A stretch of DNA of 26,569 nucleotides, from positions 1 through 26,569 of IMG/VR virus record IMGVR_UViG_3300034198_007289; one strand, given 5' to 3'. Shown one piece after another: positions 6,457 through 14,688 of this stretch. Origin of the DNA: a virus. Each line of letters begins with the position of its first letter. Position 1 is the first letter of the stretch. The position numbers were made by a program, and so were the translations under genes. The notes below the pieces were generated by a model. It was not told the DNA's origin and searched no databases. It saw only the letters and a list, made by a program, of their open reading frames with translations.

Positions 6457-8316
6457 ATGGCACAAAATGTAGCAAGATTAGGGGTAATTCTAGGGATTGA
6501 TGTTGCCGAATTTACCAAAGGTTTAAATTCTGCAAAAACCAAATTAAAAGAATTTGCTAATATTGCTTCTGATGTTGCTGTTGCTGGTATAGCCGCAATG
6601 ACTTATAAAGCATTGGAATTTTCTGATGCTATGTCCGATTTATCAGATTCCACAGGGATTGGAATCGCCAAAATCCTACAGATTTCTGATGCCTTAGAAA
6701 TGTCTGGTGGTCATGCTGAAGATGCTGGGAAAATCCTAGTTAAGTTTTCAGATAATATTGATAAAGCCGCCCAAGGTTCTAAACCCCTTCAAGAAGCATT
6801 TGCAAGAGTTGGGGTAAGTTTGCAAGATTTAAGCAAATTATCTACAGAACAATTATTGCAAAAATCAACAGATGGAATGTCAAAGCTAAATGATAAAGCT
6901 AGTCAAACTGGTGCTAGTTTGGCATTACTTGGCAAAGGATTTAGAGGAACTGATGTAGAAGGATTTAATCAGTTAATTCAACAAGGCACAAAAGAATTTG
7001 ATAAATTTGCTGATGCTGTAGCTAATGCGGCTGATCTGCATGATAAGTTAGCAAAAAAAGCAATGGTAACAGGACTTATTTTTACAGAAAAAGTATTGCC
7101 TGTATTAAATCAAATATTTGAAACCATTAATGCCAAAGGTGGCATGGCTGAAGATATATTTGAAGGTTTAAGAAAAGTCTTAATGGGTCTTTGGGGTGCT
7201 GGTGTTTTGGTTGGCAAATCTTTTGAATATGTTGGAATTGTTAAAGACAGAATATTTGGCAATATTGATACTTCTCAAATGGAAGCCAAACTAAAAAAAC
7301 TGGATGAAGATGCCAAAGATTTTGTTCAAAGGTGGCGAAAAATTGATGCTGGTGTTTATGATGTAAAAGCAAAGCCCGGAGAAGCTGGTGGTAATCGCCC
7401 TGTAACTCCCGGAAAAGACCCAGCCGCAGAAAGAATGGCGGCAATGTTGGCAATGGCAAAGTTAGTATCTGTAGAGTATCAAAGGCAAATGTCCACTATG
7501 CTTCAACAACAAGCTATTAGAAATAATATGCTTGGGATGACAACAGATGAAGCTAGAGTACAAGCAACAGTAAATCAAGTAATAGATGCTACTAGTCGAA
7601 AGTTAGAGGAAATTTCTAAAAAGAAAGAAGAAGCAGCGGCTCATAGCACAGGAGATAAAAAAGAAATACAAAAAGTAATAGATCAACTTAATGCAGAAGC
7701 AGAAGAAGTTACTAGGCTTGGCGATATTTATGCTCAAATGGCTAAACAAAATGAAGAATATTCTATTCAAACTCAAAGAACTTTTGAATTTGGATGGAAT
7801 CATGCTTTTAATCAATTTAAAGAGGATGCTGGAAATAATGCAAAAATAGTAGAAGATATATTTGGCTCTGTAATGAATACAATGAATTCAGCTATTGATA
7901 CTTTTGTTACTACTGGAAAACTAAGTTTTAGCGATTTTGCTAGAAGTGTTATTCAAGATATTGAAAAAATTATTCTTAAAGCATTATTAGCTAAAACATT
8001 AACAGCCGCTTTTGGTGGTACACCATTTGGCAGTTTTTTAGGGTTTGCTGATGGTGGCGATCCACCAGTGGGAGTTCCATCTATTGTTGGTGAGAGTGGA
8101 CCAGAACTATTTATTCCAAAGCAATCTGGTACTGTTATTCCTAATAACAAACTAAATTCTATGGGTGGTCAAACAGTTAATAATGTAACCAATAATTATA
8201 TTCAAGCTATTGACACCAAGTCTTTTGAAGAAAGACTATATGGAAGTAATAAAGCTATTTGGGCGGCTAATCAATATGCAGATAAAAATATATCTACATC
8301 TAGGAGTAGAACATAA
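6457..8316 (+). CDS. Tail tape measure protein
   Basis: 619 residues, the longest gene of the tube block, directly after the G/GT chaperones with AAGGA before ATG. It starts with the common tape-measure pattern (LGVILGIDVAEFTKGLNSAKTKLKEF) and has long helical, Ala/Lys/Glu/Gln-rich coiled coils (residues about 330-450). Hydrophobic stretches lie near residues 36-55 and 238-258, as expected for segments that enter the membrane during DNA ejection. The C-terminal region (FSDFARSVIQDIEKIILKALLAK..., a Gly-rich loop with VGVPSIVGESGPELFIPKQSG, then TVNNVTNNYIQAIDTKSFEERL) matches the lambda-type tape-measure C-terminus. At about 0.15 nm per residue this predicts a short tail, near 90-95 nm. Confidence 0.88.
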   Translation: MAQNVARLGVILGIDVAEFTKGLNSAKTKLKEFANIASDVAVAGIAAMTYKALEFSDAMSDLSDSTGIGIAKILQISDALEMSGGHAEDAGKILVKFSDNIDKAAQGSKPLQEAFARVGVSLQDLSKLSTEQLLQKSTDGMSKLNDKASQTGASLALLGKGFRGTDVEGFNQLIQQGTKEFDKFADAVANAADLHDKLAKKAMVTGLIFTEKVLPVLNQIFETINAKGGMAEDIFEGLRKVLMGLWGAGVLVGKSFEYVGIVKDRIFGNIDTSQMEAKLKKLDEDAKDFVQRWRKIDAGVYDVKAKPGEAGGNRPVTPGKDPAAERMAAMLAMAKLVSVEYQRQMSTMLQQQAIRNNMLGMTTDEARVQATVNQVIDATSRKLEEISKKKEEAAAHSTGDKKEIQKVIDQLNAEAEEVTRLGDIYAQMAKQNEEYSIQTQRTFEFGWNHAFNQFKEDAGNNAKIVEDIFGSVMNTMNSAIDTFVTTGKLSFSDFARSVIQDIEKIILKALLAKTLTAAFGGTPFGSFLGFADGGDPPVGVPSIVGESGPELFIPKQSGTVIPNNKLNSMGGQTVNNVTNNYIQAIDTKSFEERLYGSNKAIWAANQYADKNISTSRSRT

Positions 8317-8918
8317 TGGCTGGATTCCAAGATATTGTTGAAATTCAACAACAAATAACTGTTAATAATCGTAGAACTGTTGGTCAGCAAGTAAGCAGAT
8401 CAGGTCAATTAAGAGTAGCCCAATACCTTACATCTGTTCCTTGGGTGTTTACAGTTACACCACACAACTTTCTTTATTACCCACAAGCTAGAGCAATTAT
8501 TCAAGCTATTGATAATTTAGATAGACAAGTACCACAAACCATTACTTTTGCATCAGACAATCTGAAATGGTTTACTGCAATGCAAGGCACTGCTACAAGT
8601 GCTGTATTGGCATCTACTCCACCAGCAAATACACAAACTTTAGCATTGACTTCTAATGGCACTTATAAAGCTGGTGATTTTATTCAAGTTGGTGGATATA
8701 CCTATAAAGTAACTGCCGATTCATCTGGAAGTACTGTATCTATTCATAGACCCCTTATAGGAACTCCATCAGTAGGTGCAACAGTTACTATGGGTAATAA
8801 TGTAACTTTTAATGTGGTAGCAGAACAATGCCCTACTTATACTCTTGTTCCTATGACAAATGGTGCTTTTGTAAAATGGGATAACCCATTTGTATTTAGA
8901 GAAAATGTAGCAAACTAG
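8316..8918 (+). CDS. Minor tail protein downstream of the tape measure (M/distal-tail-like)
   Basis: 200 residues, start coupled to the tape measure stop (TAATG). An N-terminal part with SRSGQLRVAQYLTSVPWVFTVTPHNFLYY resembles proteins at the tube-tip junction. A second part, from about residue 110, reads as a small beta domain (LALTSNGTYKAGDFIQVGGYTYKVTADSSGSTVSIHRPLIG), the kind of all-beta insert seen in tail-tip proteins. The position after the tape measure gene corresponds to lambda M or distal tail proteins. No catalytic motif is seen. Confidence 0.6.
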   Translation: MAGFQDIVEIQQQITVNNRRTVGQQVSRSGQLRVAQYLTSVPWVFTVTPHNFLYYPQARAIIQAIDNLDRQVPQTITFASDNLKWFTAMQGTATSAVLASTPPANTQTLALTSNGTYKAGDFIQVGGYTYKVTADSSGSTVSIHRPLIGTPSVGATVTMGNNVTFNVVAEQCPTYTLVPMTNGAFVKWDNPFVFRENVAN

Positions 8919-8926
8919 GAGAATAT

Positions 8927-9616
8927 ATGACAACAACAATGGCGGCATTAAACTCTGGGTCAATCAGAGTTGTTGAATTTGTTAGATTAACAATGCCAAC
9001 TGCCACCTATACCTTTTGTAATGCGGCTAGTCCTATAACAGTTAATAGCATTACATTTAATGGTTTGGGGTCATTACTTGGTATTTCAGAAATTCAAAAT
9101 GACATTAAAGCCAATAGTGCAGATTTAAAAATATCTTTAGTTGGTATTGATCCAGCTAATATTGTCATTATCTTAGGTGCTGATATAAAAGGAAGCAAAA
9201 TAGAAGTATGGAGAGGATTCTTAGATTCTAATAATCAAATTCAAACCATTAGTAGTGTTCAACAATTTTTTAAAAGATACCAAGGCATTATTAATAATGT
9301 GGCAATTACAGAAGATTTTGATGATAAAGCAAGAATAAGAACTGCTACTTGCATTATTTCTTCAGCTTCCATGCGATTGGTATTGGAATCAAGAAAAGCA
9401 GGAATAAGAACCAATCCACAAAGCTGGAAAGCATTTTATCCAACTGATACAAGCATGGATAGAGTTCCAATTATTGCTTCTACTTATTTTGATTTTGGAA
9501 AAGAGCCAAAAGGGGGAAGTCAATCTGGTGGCAATACTTTCCTTGGTCGTAGTGTTGGTGGTGGTGATGGTGGTGGTGGTGGTGGTGATACAACTCAAAC
9601 ATTTGATCAACCTTAA
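8927..9616 (+). CDS. Tail-tip protein (lambda L / DUF2163-like) with Gly-rich tail
   Basis: 229 residues with an AGGAG ribosome site. The N-terminal segment (IRVVEFVRLTMPTATYTFCN, then a strand-rich IEVWRGFLD region and an RIRTATCIISSASM region) resembles the tail-tip proteins related to lambda L and DUF2163/DUF1833, which bridge the tube and the central fibre. The short Cys positions (C32, C146) may reflect the metal site that L-type proteins have, but not all four ligands are clear. The C-terminus is a nearly pure Gly/Asp stretch coded by GGT/GAT repeats, followed by TTQTFDQP. It precedes the GNAT and J-like genes. Confidence 0.6.
   Translation: MTTTMAALNSGSIRVVEFVRLTMPTATYTFCNAASPITVNSITFNGLGSLLGISEIQNDIKANSADLKISLVGIDPANIVIILGADIKGSKIEVWRGFLDSNNQIQTISSVQQFFKRYQGIINNVAITEDFDDKARIRTATCIISSASMRLVLESRKAGIRTNPQSWKAFYPTDTSMDRVPIIASTYFDFGKEPKGGSQSGGNTFLGRSVGGGDGGGGGGDTTQTFDQP
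9557..9589 (+). repeat. GGT trinucleotide repeat encoding a Gly/Asp tail
   Basis: Eleven in-frame codons: three GGT, GAT, six GGT, GAT. The tract lies near the end of the tail-tip gene. Slippage by whole units would change linker length without breaking the frame. Confidence 0.8.
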
Positions 9617-9621
9617 AAATT

Positions 9622-10068
9622 ATGATAAGAAAAGCAACAAGATACGATATTCCAATATTATTGAATATGCTTAAAGAGTATTGCAAAGAAATACCAATAA
9701 AATCATATAAAAGAAATGAATTACAAAATGTTGAATATGCTACAAATTTATTATTTACTATTATTAAGGCTAGAGGATTTATATTAATTGATAATGATTA
9801 TCGGGGAATGTTAATAGCTGTAGTAACAGCAAATATTTGGTTTCCAAAGTCTTATGAATTAAATGAATTGGCTTGGTGGGTTAAACCAGAATTTAGACAG
9901 GCTTCAATAGGTGGTAAATTATGGTTGGAATTTAATAAAGAAGCACAAAAAATGTTAGATGAAAAAAGAGTTGATGTTATATATACATCCTTAATGGAAA
10001 ATAGCCCATCAATAGATTATGAAAAGCGAAAATTTAAAAAGCTAGAAACAAAATATTTTAGGGAATAA
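9622..10068 (+). CDS. GNAT-family N-acetyltransferase
   Basis: 148 residues with the GNAT outline: start IRKATRYDIPILLNMLKEY (strand 1/helix 1), middle strands, then motif A as ELAWWVKPEFRQASIGGKLWLEF (residues 82-104; the V-x-P-x-x-R-x-x-x-I-G-G-x-L pattern binds acetyl-CoA pyrophosphate), and a following helix plus IYTSLMENSP strand. It would move an acetyl group from acetyl-CoA to an unknown amine. It lies inside the tail-tip block, between the L-like protein and the J-like fibre, the place lambda uses for K and I. The gene is more AT- and Lys-rich than its neighbours and has no Shine-Dalgarno, hinting at a later insertion. The substrate (virion protein or host target) cannot be told. Confidence 0.75.
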   Translation: MIRKATRYDIPILLNMLKEYCKEIPIKSYKRNELQNVEYATNLLFTIIKARGFILIDNDYRGMLIAVVTANIWFPKSYELNELAWWVKPEFRQASIGGKLWLEFNKEAQKMLDEKRVDVIYTSLMENSPSIDYEKRKFKKLETKYFRE

Positions 10069-10070
10069 AG

Positions 10071-13000
10071 ATGCCAACCACATTAGTTGCCGCCATAGTA
10101 TTAGAACTTGCAGTCGATTGGGCAGTTGCAGAAACCATTGTTTATGCAAGTATGTATATGGCAGTTACATTTGCCACATCAACTATAGCGGCAAGATTTT
10201 TATCGCCAAATCAAAATCAAGGTTCAAATGGAACTACAGGAAATACTGGTGCAAGACAACAAGTACCACCAGACACAACAACTCCTGTTCCTATAGCCTA
10301 TGGATCATGCTATTTAGGTGGCAAATTTGTTGATGCCGCATTAACCACAGATCAAAAAGTAATGCTATATGTAATGGCAATTTCATGCCTTAGTGAAAAT
10401 GCAACTTTTACATATGATGGTGCAAGAATGTATTATGGTGATCGACTAATTACTTTTGATGCAACAGATAGAACAAAAGTAGTAAGCCTTACAGATACTG
10501 CTGGTAATGTCGATACAAAAATTAATGATTTATTGTATATAAATTTATACACATCAAATGCGGCTGGTGTAATTAGTGGAATAAATACCACAGTTATGCC
10601 TGATGTATTTATGGGTCCGGCACAAGGGTTGCCAGCAGATCAGCAATGGGCTTCAACTAATCGTCAAATGAATGGATTGGCTTTTGCAATTATTCGTCTT
10701 TCTTATAGCCAATCTGCTGGAACAACATCTTTACAGCCAATAACATTTTGTATAAATCAATATTTTTCTGGTGTTGGAGTGGTAAAGCCCGGTGATGTAT
10801 GGAAAGACTATATGACTAATACAGTCTATGGTGCGGCTGTTCCATTGGAGTTTATTGATACTGCTTCAGCAGATGCTTTAAATGCTTATTCAGATGAACT
10901 TATTACCTTCAAAGATTACAATGGATATACACAAACCCAGCCAAGATATAGAATTGCTGGTGTTTTAGACCCATCACAAAGTTGCCTATCTAATGTAGAT
11001 CAAATTATGACTGCTTGTGATAGCTGGCAAAGATATGATGCTACTACAGGCAAATGGTCTGTAGTTATTAACAAAGCAACTGCATCTTCTTATAGCTTTA
11101 ATGATTCAAATTTAATAGGTCCTATTACAGTTGGTACTGTAGATATTACACAGATGCCAAACCAAGTAGAAGCTAAATTTATAGATGGCACTAATAGAGA
11201 TCAATATGGATATGTAAATGAATCAGTACCAGATTCTTTATTGTTGCCAAATGAGCCAGTAAACAAACAAACTCTTGCTTTTGATTTGGTAAACAATAGT
11301 GTTCAAGCCTTATATCTTGCCAATCGAATTTTAGAACAAGGTCGTGAAGATTTACTTGTAACAATTAGTACTACCTATGATGGTATTCAAGTCAATGCTG
11401 GTGATGTAGTAGATATTACTAATAGCTATTATGGATGGACAAATAAATTGTTCAGGGCTATGCAAGTAAAAGAATACATTTCTCCAGAGGGTGTTCTTGG
11501 AGCACAAATACAACTTATAGAATATAACGCTGGTGTATATGACAATTTTGATATTACTCAATTTACTCCAGCAGATAATGGTAATTTATCAAGCCCTAAT
11601 TATTTTAGTGCTTTAAGTGCTCCCAATCCTGTAAATATTTACCCTTATATTTCAGTGCCATCATTTGATATAAATGTAGCTATTCCAACTACAGGAAGGG
11701 TTACTTATGTCATTCTTTATTACACAACTGTATCAAGTCCATCTGCTACTGATTGGAAAGTATTAGATCAACAATCATTATCTAATGGTCAAGTCTATGC
11801 TGGTGGCACAACTATTACTTTTCCTCATTACACACTTCCAGCAAGCAGTTATTATTTTGCTTATGTAGTTGGTAATGAAGTAGCACAATCATCACTTTCT
11901 CCAGTAACTACAGCATTTGTATGGAATCCTGACCCAGCCAATGCTTCTAGCTTTACATTAACTTTTAATCCAGCAACTTTACAAGTTCCTTATTCTGGTG
12001 GCACACCTACTTTTGCTGGTGTAACTTGTAAGCTATATGGTCAAAATGGTTTAGGTGGAGTTGATTTTGTAGTATCACAAACTGATAGCGATTCCGCATT
12101 TATTAATGGCACATGGCGAATTGGTAATAGTTCTACTACTGGCTATGCAGATATTGTAGAAACAGGAATTACAGTACCTACACCTACAGATGGTGGCACT
12201 CATGCTGACTTTGGCATTCCTACAGCAATGCCATCTAGTCCAGCAACAATGCTTGTCCCAGTTCGATATAAAGATTTAGCTGGAGTAGTGCATCAAGTAT
12301 CCCCAGCAACTATTCAATATACTTATCAGACTGCTGGAGTATCTGCCAATAAATATGCTACTGGCTTTTTATATCAATGGAGTACAACAACTCCATCTAA
12401 TCCTAGTGGCACATCTATATACACTTGGTCTAATGGTTCAATGTCTAGCTATACAGGTGGTGGCAGTTGGCAGACAAGTATTCCAACTAATCCGGGAATT
12501 CCTTTAATACAATTATGGCAAGCATCTAAACAAGTAACTGATGTAGCAACAGCAACCACTACTTCTGTAAGCTGGACAAGTGGTTATTCAGTTTCTAATA
12601 TCACACAAAATGGTCAAGCTGGATCACAGGCGGCAACACCTACTGTATTTCAATGGGCTGTAACAATTCCATCTGCACCAACAGGCACATCTACCTACAC
12701 TTGGGCAACTACTTCATTTACTCCAATACCAAGTGGATGGTATTTAGATGCTGGAACAGCACCAAGCACAGGATATACACTTTGGGGAGCTAGTGTTCAA
12801 TTAGTAGATAGTGCAACAGTAACCACTTCATCTATTAATTGGACAACTGCAAGTATTACTGCAAGAGGATTTTCTGGTCAAACTGGTGGTTCTGCAAGAA
12901 TTTGCTATACCAAAACAACTTTATCTTCATTAGCATCTACACCTTCTACCATTACAACTTCTGGAAGTTCATCTTTTCCACCAAATGATTCTTGGGGAAC

Positions 13001-14117
13001 AGGAACAGTATGGCAAGCAACACCGCCAAGCATTGTCGCTGGTGAATCTGTTTATCAATCTGATGGTATTTACAGTCCAACTACAGGCAATACTGTATGG
13101 AATGTACCTTATCTTTCAGCATTAAAGGTAGGTTCTTTATCTGCTATTTCTGCTAATTTAGGAACAATTACTGCTGGTTCTATTACTGGTGCTGTAATTC
13201 AAACTGCTAGTTCTGGTGCAAGAGTAGTAATGGACTATTCAACTAATTATATAAATACTTATAATTCATCAGGCACTTTAACTACGCAAATTGGCGGTAA
13301 TAATGGGACTATTTATGCTAATTGTTTAACTACACTTAGCCCAACAATTTATTCTCAAAATACCTCTACTGGAACTCCAGCAGTAGCTGGCGAAAACACA
13401 GGAAATGGAATTGAAGGTTTAAGCACTGCTTCTGGTCTTGGTTTATTAGGAACTGCGGTTAATACTGGATCAACTAATCATGGAATTAGAGGTCAAAATT
13501 TAGCAAATAATGGCGGCACAGCAACTAGCGGATTAGTTGGGGTTGCCAATGGTTATGATTTCTATGCTGATGGTGCTGGCACTAACTATGGTCCATTCAC
13601 AGGAGCACACGATGTATTGATTCCTGTAGGCACAATTATTCCTGTAGGCAATATTGTTTGTGATATAAAACTAATTATTGCCAAAAATATATCTAATACT
13701 GTATTTGAAGTTGCACAATCAACATCTGCCAATCAAGTTCCTATTGGAGTAATGGTTACAAATAATGGCTTATTGGCTAACTCTAAGCCAGCCGCATTTA
13801 TTGAAAAATATGATTTTTCTATTGTTAATGGTTGCGTTATTTCTGTTCCTGTAATGTGTCTAGAGTATGATGCCAACAAGGATTTATATGATTATTGCGG
13901 TGCAAATGCAGTAGGCGAAGGTCAAGTCTATGTTTGTGGCGAATCTGGCAATATAGCTGTAGGTGACCTAATTGTTACTAGTTCTGTAGCTGGTGTAGGC
14001 ATGAAGCAATCTGATAATATTGTAAGAAATATTACAGTTGCAAAAGCTAGAGAAGCAGTTACATTTACTGATACTGCAACCCCAGTTTTAGTTGCTTGTA
14101 TCTATTTATGTGGTTAA
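10071..14117 (+). CDS. Central tail fibre / tip attachment protein (J-like)
   Basis: 1348 residues. The start has two hydrophobic segments (residues 3-45), then SPNQNQG... and PVPIAYGSCYLGGKFVDAAL, typical of J-like tip proteins. Residues about 60-480 match the J core style (YRIAGVLDPSQSCLSNVDQIMTACDSW, later NSVQALYLANRILEQGREDLLVTISTTYDG). Residues about 510-1050 are beta-rich Thr/Ser/Pro repeats, fibronectin-like, including related copies near 12365-12600 and 12645-12850 (YQWSTTTPSNPSGTSIYTWSNG / FQWAVTIPSAPTGTSTYTW). A collar LSAISANLGTITAGSITG is a common phage fibre trimer motif. The C-terminal 180 residues (AHDVLIPVGT..., GEGQVYVCGESGNIAVGDL..., VACIYLCG) match a terminal module common in environmental phage fibres. 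Confidence 0.82.
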   Translation: MPTTLVAAIVLELAVDWAVAETIVYASMYMAVTFATSTIAARFLSPNQNQGSNGTTGNTGARQQVPPDTTTPVPIAYGSCYLGGKFVDAALTTDQKVMLYVMAISCLSENATFTYDGARMYYGDRLITFDATDRTKVVSLTDTAGNVDTKINDLLYINLYTSNAAGVISGINTTVMPDVFMGPAQGLPADQQWASTNRQMNGLAFAIIRLSYSQSAGTTSLQPITFCINQYFSGVGVVKPGDVWKDYMTNTVYGAAVPLEFIDTASADALNAYSDELITFKDYNGYTQTQPRYRIAGVLDPSQSCLSNVDQIMTACDSWQRYDATTGKWSVVINKATASSYSFNDSNLIGPITVGTVDITQMPNQVEAKFIDGTNRDQYGYVNESVPDSLLLPNEPVNKQTLAFDLVNNSVQALYLANRILEQGREDLLVTISTTYDGIQVNAGDVVDITNSYYGWTNKLFRAMQVKEYISPEGVLGAQIQLIEYNAGVYDNFDITQFTPADNGNLSSPNYFSALSAPNPVNIYPYISVPSFDINVAIPTTGRVTYVILYYTTVSSPSATDWKVLDQQSLSNGQVYAGGTTITFPHYTLPASSYYFAYVVGNEVAQSSLSPVTTAFVWNPDPANASSFTLTFNPATLQVPYSGGTPTFAGVTCKLYGQNGLGGVDFVVSQTDSDSAFINGTWRIGNSSTTGYADIVETGITVPTPTDGGTHADFGIPTAMPSSPATMLVPVRYKDLAGVVHQVSPATIQYTYQTAGVSANKYATGFLYQWSTTTPSNPSGTSIYTWSNGSMSSYTGGGSWQTSIPTNPGIPLIQLWQASKQVTDVATATTTSVSWTSGYSVSNITQNGQAGSQAATPTVFQWAVTIPSAPTGTSTYTWATTSFTPIPSGWYLDAGTAPSTGYTLWGASVQLVDSATVTTSSINWTTASITARGFSGQTGGSARICYTKTTLSSLASTPSTITTSGSSSFPPNDSWGTGTVWQATPPSIVAGESVYQSDGIYSPTTGNTVWNVPYLSALKVGSLSAISANLGTITAGSITGAVIQTASSGARVVMDYSTNYINTYNSSGTLTTQIGGNNGTIYANCLTTLSPTIYSQNTSTGTPAVAGENTGNGIEGLSTASGLGLLGTAVNTGSTNHGIRGQNLANNGGTATSGLVGVANGYDFYADGAGTNYGPFTGAHDVLIPVGTIIPVGNIVCDIKLIIAKNISNTVFEVAQSTSANQVPIGVMVTNNGLLANSKPAAFIEKYDFSIVNGCVISVPVMCLEYDANKDLYDYCGANAVGEGQVYVCGESGNIAVGDLIVTSSVAGVGMKQSDNIVRNITVAKAREAVTFTDTATPVLVACIYLCG

Positions 14118-14151
14118 AATAGAAAAATAATATAAAACATGATTCGTGAGT

Positions 14152-14167
14152 GAGTGGAGTGCCATTC
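14152..14167 (+). other. Small hairpin in the gap before the fibre operon
   Basis: The 76-base gap 14118-14193 contains a 6-bp stem GAGTGG / CCATTC (one G-T pair) with loop AGTG, followed by no T-run, and a clear ribosome site GGAGAG before the next ATG. An AT-rich TAATATAAAA (14128-14137) could be part of a -10 region, but no convincing -35 is seen. Weak evidence for a regulatory role. Confidence 0.25.
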
Positions 14168-14193
14168 CTCATTAACCTAGTAATGGAGAGATC

Positions 14194-14679
14194 ATGGCAG
14201 TTTTTAACAAAAATACCTTAACTCAGGTATCAGGGTTTGACAATCAAATTATTGCTGGCGAACTTGTCTGGCAACAAAAAACCTTTTGGAATCTAGCACT
14301 TAACGCTGATGATGGAACTCCTTTAGATTTATCAACTGCCACGATTGAAGCAGAAATTATCCGCAGAACTTTGACCAATGTTCGTGATAGTCGCTATGGT
14401 TTAGCATTTGATATTGGTAACTATGACCCTACACCAGACCCTATTGTTTTAACTATTACAAATGTGGTTGGTGCAACTGGCTCTTTTACCCTTGTAATTG
14501 ATAGCGATTCTTGGGATTTAATTGAAGGTCAAGTAGGATTAGATATTGCCAATATTAATGGTGTTGGTTACTCTGGTCGCATTAAAATCAGCTTTCCACA
14601 GGAAGGCTCTACTCCAGCAAATGACTTGATTATTTTCTTGTTATTTTTAGTTCGTTCTGATGCAATCGTAAATAATTAA
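14194..14679 (+). CDS. Putative fibre-module structural protein (BppU-like N-terminal domain)
   Basis: 161 residues with a strong GGAGAG ribosome site. It is a beta-rich single domain: LVWQQKTFWNLALNADDGTPLDLSTATIEAEIIRR, then LTITNVVGATGSFTLVIDSDSWDLI and GYSGRIKISFP. This strand order (a hydrophobic strand, D-G-x-P-L-D-L turn, A-x-I-E-A-x-I-x-R) is similar to N-terminal baseplate-upper/fibre anchoring domains that attach receptor-binding proteins. Nothing catalytic is seen. It sits 9 bases before the repeat fibre, so a role as its anchor or adaptor is a reasonable inference. Confidence 0.5.
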   Translation: MAVFNKNTLTQVSGFDNQIIAGELVWQQKTFWNLALNADDGTPLDLSTATIEAEIIRRTLTNVRDSRYGLAFDIGNYDPTPDPIVLTITNVVGATGSFTLVIDSDSWDLIEGQVGLDIANINGVGYSGRIKISFPQEGSTPANDLIIFLLFLVRSDAIVNN

Positions 14680-14688
14680 GGAATTGTC

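Noticed and set aside
9480-9686. A - strand frame with a poly-His run over the GGT microsatellite
   Set aside because: It is the complement of the GGT repeat in the tail-tip gene; no gene context on the - strand.
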